64,000 nucleotides of DNA, from NCBI GenBank assembly GCA_964560495.1, contig CAZLMM010000011.1, forward strand, positions 52,030 through 116,029, in the 5' to 3' direction. The position numbers and the translations under genes are program-made. Source of the DNA: UBA5069 sp964560495 (GTDB taxonomy: Bacteria; Chloroflexota; Anaerolineae; Caldilineales; Caldilineaceae). The notes under the pieces are model-generated. The model worked only from the letters and a program-made list of their open reading frames with translations. It did no database searches and was not told the DNA's origin. Of this stretch, positions 27,087 to 35,504 are shown in pieces. Position 1 is the stretch's first letter, and each line of letters begins with the position of its first letter.

Positions 27087-28118
27087 TTACGACTCGCAAA
27101 CAACTGTCCGACACGACTGGCGCACGACCAGGCGCGTCGGCACTTTGTAGACAAGCTCATCCGGTGCGTCGCCCAGGATCAGCTTGATTACAATCTCGGC
27201 TGCCAAAACCCCCATGCTTTCGATGGCCTGGTCGACCGTCGTCAACGGCGGGTCCACTGTCAGGGATTCGGGAATGTTGTCGAAGCCCACCACAGAGAGA
27301 TCATCGGGGATGCGCAGCCCGGCTTCGGCAGCTGCATCATAGACGCCAAACGCCATCTCATCGCTGGCGGCGAGAATGGCGGTCACCTGCGGCTCAAGGT
27401 GCAAAAGGTGACGAGCCGCGCCATAAGCGCGATCACGCATATAGTCTCCCACCTCGATCAGTTCGGGCAGAATGGAGAGACCGGCGCGCTCCAAACTGGC
27501 GCAGTAGCCTTCCTGCCGGCGAATTGCGCTCTGCAAGTCAGGCCGCCCACCGATGTAGCCAATGCGGCGATGCCCTAACCCAAAGAGATAATCCATGGCA
27601 TCCGACACGCCGATGAAATTGGTCGAAAGAATAGAGGGAAAATCGGCAGCCTGGCTGTGGGGGTCGATGGCGACCAACGGATACGCAGTGCGAAAGGTGC
27701 TGGAATGGGGCGTCGCCACGATCAATCCGTCGGTTACGCTGCCGTTGAGCAAGGCCACATGCTGCTGCTCCCACTGCACCAACGTGTTGAGATTGCGACT
27801 GGAACTGGTGTAGGCCAGCAGATCATAGCCCGCTGCGGTGACAGTGCGGCTGACGCCTCTGGCGACGAGCAGTGAATAGGGCTGGCTGAGGTCAGGCACG
27901 ATCAGCCCCACCACGTTTGTGCGCCGACTGCGCATGCTTTTTGCCGCCAGGCTCGATGCAAAGCCCATCTCGTCGATGACGCGTCGCACGTTGGCAAAGG
28001 TCTGGGGCGCAACATCATCCTTGTTGTTCAGCACACGCGAGACGGTCGAGACAGAGACGCCTGCCGCCTCTGCAACGTCACGAATTGTGATCGCTTCTTT
28101 GGATCGGTTGACTTGCAT
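27087..28118 (-). CDS. LacI-family transcriptional regulator
   Basis: Repressor of 343 residues. The HTH and hinge are 'ITIRDVAEAAGVSVSTVSRVLNNKDDVAPQTFANVRRVIDEMGF' (about 10-53), followed by a periplasmic-binding-like sugar sensor ('VVGLIVPDLSQPYSLLVARGV', 'DGLIVATPHSS', 'HRRIGYIGGRPDLQSAIRRQEGY', 'AILAASDEMAFGVYDAA', 'LSVVGFDNIPE'). The start at 28118 fits the HTH. It heads the oligosaccharide importer genes with a 63-base gap. A perfect 18-bp palindrome sits at its own transcription start, so it probably represses itself and the whole operon until a sugar binds. Confidence 0.93.
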   Translation of the reverse strand: MQVNRSKEAITIRDVAEAAGVSVSTVSRVLNNKDDVAPQTFANVRRVIDEMGFASSLAAKSMRSRRTNVVGLIVPDLSQPYSLLVARGVSRTVTAAGYDLLAYTSSSRNLNTLVQWEQQHVALLNGSVTDGLIVATPHSSTFRTAYPLVAIDPHSQAADFPSILSTNFIGVSDAMDYLFGLGHRRIGYIGGRPDLQSAIRRQEGYCASLERAGLSILPELIEVGDYMRDRAYGAARHLLHLEPQVTAILAASDEMAFGVYDAAAEAGLRIPDDLSVVGFDNIPESLTVDPPLTTVDQAIESMGVLAAEIVIKLILGDAPDELVYKVPTRLVVRQSCRTVVCES

Positions 28119-28139
28119 GAAAATGAGATAGGAGCTGCA

Positions 28140-28157
28140 AACGTTACCGGTAACGTT
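28140..28157. promoter_or_regulatory. LacI-type operator, 18-bp perfect palindrome
   Basis: AACGTTACCGGTAACGTT is a perfect palindrome with a central CG, as expected for LacI-family operators. It lies immediately downstream of the -10 element at about +1 to +18, where a bound repressor would block initiation. No second copy was seen in the window. Confidence 0.85.
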
Positions 28158-28163
28158 ATCGGC

Positions 28164-28191
28164 ATTATAACACATAGATGGATTTCGTCAA
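28164..28191 (-). promoter_or_regulatory. Sigma70-type promoter of the lacI-type/oligosaccharide operon
   Basis: On the minus strand TTGACG (28186-28191), a 16-base spacer and TATAAT (28164-28169), with an extended TG. Transcription would begin near 28157, directly in the operator, about 40 bases before the regulator ATG. Confidence 0.78.
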
Positions 28192-28215
28192 GTGGGAATT
28201 CCCACGGAACCGTAG

Positions 28216-28358
28216 TTACTGCTCGCCGGGTAAACAATTCATACCTCACCCGTGATTCGTGACTCATGATTCGTGACGGTCGGCGATACGCGCCGGGGAC
28301 AGGCTGCAAATCATCTTGGCGGACAAGTCGCTGACAGCCCATCCCCGGCGCGTTATCG
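28216..28358. repeat. Intergenic element with a long GC-rich stem
   Basis: The gap 28119-28697 holds no gene. In it, CGCGCCGGGGA (28289-28299) pairs with 28342-28352, CGAT (28284-28287) with 28355-28358, and GGCTG (28302-28306) with 28335-28339. This gives a stem of about 20 pairs closed by a 28-base loop. The upstream part (28216-28250) resembles 10766-10800, and near-direct repeats of GTGATTCGTGACTCATGATT lie at 28251-28277. A TATAAT at 28558-28563 may be a -10 for the downstream SH3 gene, but no good -35 was seen. Confidence 0.55.
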
Positions 28359-28697
28359 TATGAGATTCGATTGATCCAACGCTGCTATCCATTGGGGTCA
28401 GGTCAACCTACCCCATCCTCTTCTCGCATTTGCCTGAGTTCACTATGCGATACGGGGCCGCAGAGATGTGCGAATCATACTCTCCTTTCCCCGACTATCC
28501 TCGGGGCAACGCTCATTTTCGCCTCGATTCGCAATTCTGTAAATGACGAAACACGTGTATAATGGTGGCAATATCTATTCATCTTGGGCGCACCCCCAAA
28601 GAGTCACTTTACAAAACAGCGAACTGCGATTACCCTATGGGGGTATACGAACTCATTCTATCGCCGCCTCGCAAACCACCATCCCACGGAGGGAGCT

Positions 28698-30440
28698 ATG
28701 CGAAAAAAGAGCTTGTTGTTGTTCATCGTTGCTCCGATCTTCCTCTTCGTACTTCTCACCCAATTGGCGGACGCTCAAGCAGCGCGCCCTAGTCAAGCAA
28801 GCGATGAGGCAGCCGCCGGCTCAGAGACCGAAGTCGCTCAGAGCGAGCCATTGACGCAGCCGCTGAGCATTCGCATCCGCCAGAGCATGCCGCTGACGAT
28901 TGCGCTTGGTTTGATGCGCCCCATCACAGCCCCGTTGCCCGTCGTTGCGAGTGCAACCCCAACGGAGGGGCTCGGTCTGGAGGAAGCGCCCGATGTGACG
29001 GGGACCCTTCCACTAACTGACATCATCTTTGTGACCAGCGGCCTGACCGAAACGCCCACGATCTTTGCGGGCGTAGGTGTGACGCTGGAGATCGACCTGC
29101 AGCTCGTGGTGACGCAAACGCTCACCAGCACGGTGCCGGCTAACTTGGTCATCCGCCTGGGCGAAATGCCAACCATGACTGTACCAATCTCCATCACGTT
29201 TGGCCCGGCGTCGGATGCTCTCGTCACTTTGACGACCGTGGCGCCAGCGCCAGAGATCACAACGACAGTGGAGCCAACAGAAACAGCGACTCTCACAGAG
29301 ACATCCGAGATCACCGCTACCGAGACGCCTACGCCGACATTGTCCATCGATGACCTGGCCGCTGTCATCGCCACTGTACCATTCACAGCCAATGTGCGCA
29401 GCGAACCGGTCATCGGCGAAAACATTGTGCGCCAGGCGTCGCCCGGTTCGACAGTAGAGGTTGTGGCGCGCAATGAGGCCGGCGATTGGCTGTTGCTGCT
29501 GGATGGCAATTGGATCGCCGCGTCGGTTGTTACGAATCCGCCCACCAATGTCCCGGCGGCGACCCAGGAGTTGATCGACGCACTGCGTGCGGCGCCGCCG
29601 GCTGTCGAACCCGCGCCGACGATCACGCCTACGACGACAATCACTCCCGCTGAGGTCGTCACGCCGACCACGCCTATCACGCCCACGGAAGCCATCACGC
29701 CAACAACGCCCGTAACGCCGCTAGTGGAAACGCCCACGGCGGTCGTCTCCCCAACGGTTACGGTGAACGCCAATCTGCGAAGCGGTCCGGGCACTGAATT
29801 CCCGGTCATCGGCGGCACGATTACTGGTCAAACAATCAATATCACAGCGCGCAATGAAGATGCAACCTGGTTTTTGCTGGACAACGGCGGCTGGGTGTCG
29901 GCGGGATTGGTGGCGAATGCACCTATTAGCTCCACGGTGCCAGTCTTCAACCCGGCTGCGCCTGCAGCGACGCCCACCCCCGAAGCGCCGGCTGCGCCGC
30001 TTTTGCCCACGCCAACGCCGCGCGCCCAAACTGCGCCGGCCGGCCTCTCTGTGGAAGAGAATCTCTATTTGATTGAAGTCGAAAGCGTCTCTGGAAAGTA
30101 TGACCGGGCGATTGCTTCCATCGACCGGCTGGTGACATCCGCTGGCGGCGACGAGACCTTGCTGCAAGATGCCCAGTGGACGACGGAAATGAACACAGCC
30201 ATTGCGCTCTTGCGCAGCGCCAGCGATGATGTGGGCGAGCTGACGCCGACCGACCGTTTGGCTGCGGCCCATGACGCGCTTGTCACAGCAGCCGAGCAGT
30301 TCGATCGTGCGGCCGATCTGCTGGAAGCTGCCGTCAGCCAGGCAAGCGTCGCCCAGCTCGACCAGGCTTTGGCCCAGATCGGCTTCGCTGACACAACTCT
30401 GGATGAGGCTGTCGGCGCCTTCAACACGCTGCGCCCGTAA
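28698..30440 (+). CDS. Secreted SH3b-domain protein with Thr/Pro-rich linkers
   Basis: A 580-residue exported protein of unknown function. The signal peptide is 'MRKKSLLLFIVAPIFLFVLLTQLADAQA'. A Thr-rich region of about 200 residues follows, then two bacterial SH3 domains: 'ANVRSEPVIGENIVRQASPGSTVEVVARNEAGDWLLLLDGNWIAASVV' and 'ANLRSGPGTEFPVIGGTITGQTINITARNEDATWFLLDNGGWVSAGLV'. Between them lies a 'TPT/ITP' repeat linker. The C-terminal ~130 residues are predicted helical. The start is fixed by a GGAGGGAG site. SH3b modules usually bind cell-wall peptides, so a wall or surface role is likely. It converges on the lipase-like gene across a hairpin terminator. Confidence 0.85.
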   Translation: MRKKSLLLFIVAPIFLFVLLTQLADAQAARPSQASDEAAAGSETEVAQSEPLTQPLSIRIRQSMPLTIALGLMRPITAPLPVVASATPTEGLGLEEAPDVTGTLPLTDIIFVTSGLTETPTIFAGVGVTLEIDLQLVVTQTLTSTVPANLVIRLGEMPTMTVPISITFGPASDALVTLTTVAPAPEITTTVEPTETATLTETSEITATETPTPTLSIDDLAAVIATVPFTANVRSEPVIGENIVRQASPGSTVEVVARNEAGDWLLLLDGNWIAASVVTNPPTNVPAATQELIDALRAAPPAVEPAPTITPTTTITPAEVVTPTTPITPTEAITPTTPVTPLVETPTAVVSPTVTVNANLRSGPGTEFPVIGGTITGQTINITARNEDATWFLLDNGGWVSAGLVANAPISSTVPVFNPAAPAATPTPEAPAAPLLPTPTPRAQTAPAGLSVEENLYLIEVESVSGKYDRAIASIDRLVTSAGGDETLLQDAQWTTEMNTAIALLRSASDDVGELTPTDRLAAAHDALVTAAEQFDRAADLLEAAVSQASVAQLDQALAQIGFADTTLDEAVGAFNTLRP

Positions 30441-30491
30441 CAATGGGCAGGTGTTGACCACCACATTTCATCTGCCACAAAGAACGCAAGG

Positions 30492-30528
30492 GAACACAGA
30501 GAGGATCGTCTGAAAATCCTCTGTGTTC
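30492..30528. terminator. Hairpin between convergent genes, probable bidirectional terminator
   Basis: GAACACAGAGAGGAT (30492-30506) pairs with ATCCTCTGTGTTC (30516-30528) with a two-base bulge and a nine-base loop. TTTGTGTTCT follows on the plus strand. It sits midway between the stops of the SH3b gene and the lipase-like gene, which converge here. Confidence 0.55.
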
Positions 30529-30558
30529 TTTGTGTTCTATGCGGCAAAATGCGATTTG

Positions 30559-31758
30559 TCAGCCGCCTGACGGCTTACCGCCGTTGATATAGCTGTAGAG
30601 CCGCGGCGTTGCGGCTGAATTGCCGGCTGTTCCCAATGCCACGAAGGGCGCGCTTCCACCTGCACCGCCCCGTTTTCGCCCTTGTCGTTGTTTCTCCTCG
30701 ATGGGATAGAGGTAATGCTCATCCAGAAAGTGTCCCCATGCCCCACGGCGCACGTAGCGCGGGCCGTCGATGAGCAGCCCGACTTGCTCGGCGTGCGGCG
30801 CTAACATGCCCAACCGGGCAACGATGTCCTGCTCGTTGCCGAAGTGCTCAATCCACGGAATCGGCGGATGATCCTTTGCGGGGCGGCGCCAATGAGTCAT
30901 GACGCTGGCGCAAGTGGCAAAGCAGTAGACTTCCAGCTTAGCCAATTCATCTTTGCTCAGCGGCTCGAAATCGGCCAGGTTGAGGGGTTCGTCGCTCTGA
31001 TAGATCGGCTCCGGCCCGGCGGGGGCAGCTGCGGGGGCAAGCGCCGGGGATGGCGCGCAAGGTGCGGCAGGCGTGGCGACCTTGTACAATAGGTCCAGCA
31101 CGGTTGCCATGATGATCGTGCCTTGGGAATGGGCAATGACAACGACGCGCTCTTTGGCCGGGTCTTTGAGGGCATCGTAGATGACCGGGAACGCCTTGAC
31201 CGCCGGCTCAGTGGTGCGCCGCCATTGTTTGCCGATGGCGCATTGGGCTAAGTCGAGCCACAGGGAGCTGGTGGAATTCTGAATCAACGTGATGGGGCGA
31301 TGGAAGAGCGCGGCCAGGTATGCGGCGTTGATCTGCGCCAGGTTACTGTTGGTTAGGATGCCGTTGATGAAGAACCAGGCTTCTTCTGGAAAACTGGCCG
31401 GGTTCTGGGTGTGGTCGGGGCGATGGAGGATCATAGTGGGCTGCCAGAAAAGCTCATTGAGGAAGGGCGGGCCGAAGGCTGGCGGGGCGAAAGGCGCTGA
31501 CGGCGCAATGACGTTGAAGAGATAGCGCAAGGTGCGCAGAGGCCGCCATAGGTCGAGAATCTGAAACTCGGAGTAGCGACGATAGGGCGGAATCCATGTC
31601 CAGGGTAGCCCAAAGAGGGAGGACAGTAGCAATGGTGGGCGGATCTGCAGCGCGTCCCAGGCGACCGCCGCCAACTCATTCAGGCCGGGCAGAATCACAT
31701 CGAGTTCGGGCGATGGGGCTATCCGTTCATCAAGCAGATCTTCCATTTCGAGTTGCAT
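30559..31758 (-). CDS. Hypothetical protein with lipase-like serine motif
   Basis: A 399-residue protein, not recognised as a named family. The centre contains 'RVVVIAHSQGTIIMATVLDLLYK', a strand and nucleophile elbow of alpha/beta-hydrolase lipases, and 'LEVYCFATCASVMTHWR' follows. Just downstream 'IPWIEHFGNEQDIVARLGML' could carry the acid, and 'RRGAWGHFLDEHYL' carries a His that could complete a triad. The N-terminal 100 residues are Leu/Pro-rich and may contact membranes, though there is no clear signal peptide. An Ala/Pro-rich insertion lies in the middle. The start at 31758 has GAGGAGG before it. A lipid- or ester-hydrolase role is likely. Confidence 0.65.
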   Translation of the reverse strand: MQLEMEDLLDERIAPSPELDVILPGLNELAAVAWDALQIRPPLLLSSLFGLPWTWIPPYRRYSEFQILDLWRPLRTLRYLFNVIAPSAPFAPPAFGPPFLNELFWQPTMILHRPDHTQNPASFPEEAWFFINGILTNSNLAQINAAYLAALFHRPITLIQNSTSSLWLDLAQCAIGKQWRRTTEPAVKAFPVIYDALKDPAKERVVVIAHSQGTIIMATVLDLLYKVATPAAPCAPSPALAPAAAPAGPEPIYQSDEPLNLADFEPLSKDELAKLEVYCFATCASVMTHWRRPAKDHPPIPWIEHFGNEQDIVARLGMLAPHAEQVGLLIDGPRYVRRGAWGHFLDEHYLYPIEEKQRQGRKRGGAGGSAPFVALGTAGNSAATPRLYSYINGGKPSGG

Positions 31759-31799
31759 CAGAGACCTCCTCACCTGGCAAAGCCAGAAATAAACGAGAA

Positions 31800-31897
31800 C
31801 CACAGATGACGCAAATTCCACAGATTTTCATGTTTCACCTCGAAGCCGAGATGGCCGCCATGCGGCCATTCATCTGCGTAATCTGCGTCATCTGCGG
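31800..31897. repeat. Two-tier inverted repeat element
   Basis: The 148-base gap between the lipase-like gene and the GTPase gene holds an outer imperfect inverted repeat (31800-31825 against 31872-31897, about 22 of 26 positions complementary). It encloses an inner perfect one (ATGGCCGC 31851-31858 against 31862-31869). The arms carry repeats of CAGAT/ATCTGCG. It looks like a member of a dispersed palindrome family or a transcript-end structure. Confidence 0.55.
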
Positions 31898-31906
31898 ATG
31901 AAAACG

Positions 31907-33217
31907 TCAGGCGAAGCGGCTCAACACCCGATCCAGGTTTGGTTCGCCGATCTCTTGCAGATCATAGCGCACGCGCAGCGCGGGGCGGTCGAAATCGATG
32001 AGATGGCGCAAGTCGATAGGTGTGGCGATGAGCACGACGTCGGCCGGCGTGTTGCGGATCGTCGCGGCCAGCTCCTGCACCTGCGCGTCGCCATAGCCCA
32101 TGGCCGGCAGCACCGCGCCCGTCGTCGGCCATTTGGCAAAGGTGGCAGCCAATGAACCAATGGCGTAGGGGCGTGGGTCGATGATCTCGCCGGCGCCGAA
32201 GCGCCGCGCCGCCACCCACCCTGCGCCATAGGCCATCTCCCCGTGGGTGAGGGTGGGGCCGTCTTCGATGACCAGCACACGCTTGCCGCGCATGGATTCG
32301 CCGTTTTCCACAAAAATGGGGCTGGCCGCATCGACGATGACTGCGCGCGGGTTGAGCTGGGCGGCAAGCTGCCGCGTCGTCTCGATCTGTTCAAAGGAGG
32401 CCGTGTCCACTTTATTGATGATGATCACGTGCGCCAGAAGCACGTTGATCTCGCCGGGATAATAGCGCGTCATGTGGTCGGCGCGATGGGGATCGACCAC
32501 CGTGATGAGCAGGTCCGGTCGATAAAAGGGAGCGTCGTTGTTGCCGCCATCCCAGATGATCACGTCGGCCTCGGCTTCAGCCTGGCGCAAGATGGCCTCA
32601 TAATCCACGCCTGCATAGACCACGCAACCAGCCTGCAAGTGTGGTTCATACTCCTCGCGCTCTTCGATGGTGGCCTTGTGCAGGTCCAGGTCATCCATGC
32701 TCGCAAACCGCTGTACAGCTTGAGCCGCCAGGTCCCCATAGGGCATGGGGTGGCGCACCGCGACAACGCGCTTGCCCATCTTGCGCAGAATGCTCACCAC
32801 CCGGCGACTTGTCTGGCTCTTGCCTGCACCCGTGCGCGAGGCGCAGACCGCGATCACCGGCTTGTCTGCCTTCAACATCGTCTGAGACGGCGCCAGCATC
32901 ATGTAATTGGCGCCGGCGGCCAGGGCGCGGGCGCCAATGCGCATGACGTGTTCATACGTCACATCGCTATAGCTAAAGACCGCCAGATCAACGCGCTGCT
33001 CAGTCACGATCTGCTCCAGGTCAGCCTCCGATTCGATGGGGATGCCCTGGGAATAGTGATCGCCCGCCAACATAGGCGGATAGCGGCGCCCTTCGATGTT
33101 GGGGATTTGGGTCGCGGTGAAGGCAACAACCTGATAACCGGGATTATTGCGAAAATAAACGTTGAAGTTGTGAAAATCGCGACCTGCCGCCCCCAGAATC
33201 ACTACACGCTGCGCCAT
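31907..33217 (-). CDS. P-loop GTPase/cyclic 2,3-diphosphoglycerate synthetase-like protein
   Basis: Cytosolic P-loop protein of 436 residues. The N-terminal Rossmann-like part is 'RVVILGAAGRDFHNFNVYFRNNPGYQVVAFTATQIPNIEGRRYPP', the P-loop 'VCASRTGAGKSQTSRRVV', then 'IIWDGGNNDAPFYRPDLLITVVDPHR', 'IIINKVDTA' (NKxD-like), and 'VLVIEDGPTLTHGEMAYGAGWVAARRFG'. The same arrangement is found in archaeal cyclic 2,3-diphosphoglycerate synthetase (CpgS), and bacterial relatives are widespread with unproved function. The start at 33217 follows an AAAGGA site. A GNAT gene lies upstream on the same strand. Confidence 0.8.
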   Translation of the reverse strand: MAQRVVILGAAGRDFHNFNVYFRNNPGYQVVAFTATQIPNIEGRRYPPMLAGDHYSQGIPIESEADLEQIVTEQRVDLAVFSYSDVTYEHVMRIGARALAAGANYMMLAPSQTMLKADKPVIAVCASRTGAGKSQTSRRVVSILRKMGKRVVAVRHPMPYGDLAAQAVQRFASMDDLDLHKATIEEREEYEPHLQAGCVVYAGVDYEAILRQAEAEADVIIWDGGNNDAPFYRPDLLITVVDPHRADHMTRYYPGEINVLLAHVIIINKVDTASFEQIETTRQLAAQLNPRAVIVDAASPIFVENGESMRGKRVLVIEDGPTLTHGEMAYGAGWVAARRFGAGEIIDPRPYAIGSLAATFAKWPTTGAVLPAMGYGDAQVQELAATIRNTPADVVLIATPIDLRHLIDFDRPALRVRYDLQEIGEPNLDRVLSRFA

Positions 33218-33292
33218 TGCAGTTGTCCTTTCTTGTTCCACCGACGGGATTCATTCAGATCTTCACATCTACTGCAGCTAAGTTCTCATGGC

Positions 33293-33865
33293 CTATCGTC
33301 GGGGTTGTGGGCGATTCGCGCCAGGCCAGGCGCCCGGCGTTTCATCGGGCAACATCACTGGAATCGTCTCGACCTCGAAGATGCGCATACCACGCGCCTC
33401 ATAGTTTGCCAGCGCCGAAGGATGATCCAGGCTGCATGTATGCACCCACACCCGCCGCGCGGCCTTTTGCCAGGCGCGCTGGATGGCGACGGTGAGCAGC
33501 CGCCCGCCGATGCCTTTGCCCAGGAATTGGGGCAGCAGGCCAAAGTAGGCGATCTCAATGCTGTCGTTTTCCTGGGGATCCAGCTCGAAGTAACCGGCCG
33601 GCGTGCCATAGAGATAAGCCACCCAGGTTTCATAGCCAGGCCGCATAAGCGGTTCCATCCAGGCGGCGTAGTCCCAACTTAGCCGGGTGTGCCAGAACCA
33701 ATCGCCGCCCACAGCCGTATAGAGAAAGCGGTTCAGCTCGGGCAGGGGAATCTGCGCCTGGCGGATTTCCAGACCGGGCGTCTCACGGCGCGAGGGACGC
33801 AGTTCGTTTCCGTTCAGCATCTCCAGATTGTAGATTGTGACGTCGGTGAACATAAGATCGTCCAT
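33293..33865 (-). CDS. GNAT-family N-acetyltransferase
   Basis: Acetyl-CoA-dependent acetyltransferase of 190 residues. The core is 'YETWVAYLYGTPAGYFELDPQENDSIEIAYFGLLPQFLGKGIGGRLLTVAIQRAWQ', including the acetyl-CoA-binding motif 'QFLGKGIG'. 'VWVHTCSLDHPSALANYEARGMRIFEVE' follows and is typical of the family. An alternative ATG at 33853 also fits. It may be cotranscribed with the cyclic-diphosphoglycerate-synthetase-like gene 75 bases downstream. The substrate is unknown. Confidence 0.87.
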   Translation of the reverse strand: MDDLMFTDVTIYNLEMLNGNELRPSRRETPGLEIRQAQIPLPELNRFLYTAVGGDWFWHTRLSWDYAAWMEPLMRPGYETWVAYLYGTPAGYFELDPQENDSIEIAYFGLLPQFLGKGIGGRLLTVAIQRAWQKAARRVWVHTCSLDHPSALANYEARGMRIFEVETIPVMLPDETPGAWPGANRPQPRR

Positions 33866-33909
33866 TTGTTGTCGATTGTGTACTGTTCCAAAGAACTTAG
33901 GACAGATCC

Positions 33910-34821
33910 TCACAGCCCCAGCACGATGCCCAACGCCAGGAGCAAAGAGAAAAACAGCCCAAGCCGCGCCGTTGCAGCCAACGCCTTGTTGAGCGCGGGT
34001 CCATCGACAGCTGTAAAGACCGACCGGGTTGGCGAGACAGTCAGCGGAAGCGTGAGCCAGGGCAGCAGCAGCCACGCCGGGCGATCCGCTCCCAGGGCCA
34101 GCCAGAGCGTCGCCAGATAGGCCGCAGCGAGCAGGGCAACAAACTCGATGCGGGCCCCGCGCCGCCCAAGCAACACCGCCAGTGTTCGTTTGTTGGCGCG
34201 GCGGTCTGTGTCGATGTCGCGATAGTTATTCACTACAAGAATGGCCGTCACCAGCGCGCCGACAGGCACGGCAGCGATTACAGCATCGCGGGTCACGGTC
34301 AGCGCCTGAACGTAATAGGTTCCGCAGACGGCCGCCAGCCCAAAGAACAGGAAAACGAAGAGCTCACCCAGACCGTAATAGCCGTAGGGCAGAGGGCCGC
34401 CGGTGTAGGCGATGGCGGCCAGGATGGCGGTCAGGCCAATGATCATGATGGGCAGACCGCCAATGTAAACGAGATAGACGCCGATCAAGGCGGCCAGGCA
34501 AAAGACGACGACCATGCCGTTGCGCACCTGAACCGGGGTGAGCAGGCCGCTGGACGTGACGCGCGTGGGTCCCAGCCGGTCGTGGGGATCGGCCCCGCGG
34601 AAGAAATCGAAATAGTCATTGGCGAGGTTGCTGCCGATCTGCAAGAGCAGTGCGGCCAGGAGCGCCGCAAGAGCCGGCGCCAGGACAAAGAGACCGTCGG
34701 CGATGGCAAGAGAAGTTCCCACCAACACCGGGCCGACCGCGGCCGGCAATGTCTTGGGGCGCGCGGCCATCAGCCAGGTCTGAAGAAAGGGCGGTTTCTG
34801 TGTTTGCACCATAGGCGTCAT
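33910..34821 (-). CDS. menA: 1,4-dihydroxy-2-naphthoate polyprenyltransferase
   Basis: UbiA-superfamily membrane prenyltransferase of 303 residues that attaches the isoprenoid tail in menaquinone synthesis. Evidence: 'ARPKTLPAAVGPVLVGTSLA', the first Asp-rich motif 'GSNLANDYFDFFRGADPHDRLGPTR', the second 'NNYRDIDTDRRANKRTLAVLLG', and about eight hydrophobic helices. It implies menaquinone-based respiration. The start is taken at ATG 34821; ATG 34812 is also possible. No other men genes lie near. Confidence 0.92.
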   Translation of the reverse strand: MTPMVQTQKPPFLQTWLMAARPKTLPAAVGPVLVGTSLAIADGLFVLAPALAALLAALLLQIGSNLANDYFDFFRGADPHDRLGPTRVTSSGLLTPVQVRNGMVVVFCLAALIGVYLVYIGGLPIMIIGLTAILAAIAYTGGPLPYGYYGLGELFVFLFFGLAAVCGTYYVQALTVTRDAVIAAVPVGALVTAILVVNNYRDIDTDRRANKRTLAVLLGRRGARIEFVALLAAAYLATLWLALGADRPAWLLLPWLTLPLTVSPTRSVFTAVDGPALNKALAATARLGLFFSLLLALGIVLGL

Positions 34822-35064
34822 CAAGGATGCAGTTGATTATCAAAGCATGAATGGTGAATTCTTGATTCATTCTAGCACATCAGCCGGACGTTCCAGGCAT
34901 GTCATACCAGCATCGCGTGACATTGCAATTTTGGCTCTTTCGGATTTATAGGGTTTACGGTAGGTGCGGTTTCTCGACCACACGAGATCCTATCGAGCCG
35001 CAGTTTTATAGCGCTGCCCGCCCCCAATAGAGCACACTATGTTTGCAGTTTTGGCGTCATCCAG

Positions 35065-35098
35065 AGGTGACAGTCACTTTGTGAAGTGACTGTCACCT
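35065..35098. repeat. Perfect 15-bp palindromic hairpin
   Basis: AGGTGACAGTCACTT (35065-35079), loop TGTG, then the exact complement (35084-35098). No T-run follows on either strand. It lies in the 419-base gap between menA and the truncated methylase (34822-35240), which otherwise shows no gene. It resembles REP-type palindromes. Confidence 0.7.
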
Positions 35099-35240
35099 GA
35101 GAAAGTGCAAAGGTAGTGAGAGCAAATTGATTCAGCCAGGCGCTTCCCATTCGTGTTCAGAACAGATCCTCCGTTATAATTCATGTGGATGATTCATGTG
35201 GCATTCATGATTTGATACACCCTCTATGTGGAGTTGATTC

Positions 35241-35504
35241 ATGTCGACCGTCCTCGACTCGAATGGGTTCAATATCAACCGACTGTCGCCCGACCTGCAG
35301 AAAAGATTGAAGCGTCTGTATGAGGTTCGGACGAGCGGGGAGTATCTTGTCCACAATCAAGTGCATCAAGGGGATGCATCTGCGCTCTTGCCCCAGATTG
35401 AACCAAATAGCATCGCCCTTAGCGTGTGGTCGCCTCCATACTTTGTCGGGAAGGAATATGAGGCGCACTTGACTTTTGACGACTGGCAATCATTATCACC
35501 TTGA
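35241..35504 (+). pseudogene. Truncated site-specific DNA methyltransferase (N-terminal fragment)
   Basis: Only 87 residues remain: 'MSTVLDSNGFNINRLSPDLQKRLKRLYEVR...' followed by 'NQVHQGDASALLPQIEPNSIALSVWSPPYFVGKEYEAHLTFDDWQSL', then a stop. 'SPPY' is catalytic motif IV of amino-group (N4/N6) DNA methyltransferases, and 'VWSPPYFVGKEYE' is typical of type II methylases. The target-recognition and SAM-binding parts, normally 200 or more residues, are missing. Homology ends at about base 35495, where the ABC ATPase gene begins. This marks a deletion or recombination junction and the loss of a restriction-modification gene. Confidence 0.8.

Noticed and set aside
28028..28342. A minus-strand frame upstream of lacI
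   Set aside because: It crosses the promoter, the operator and a strong stem-loop, so it is not a gene.
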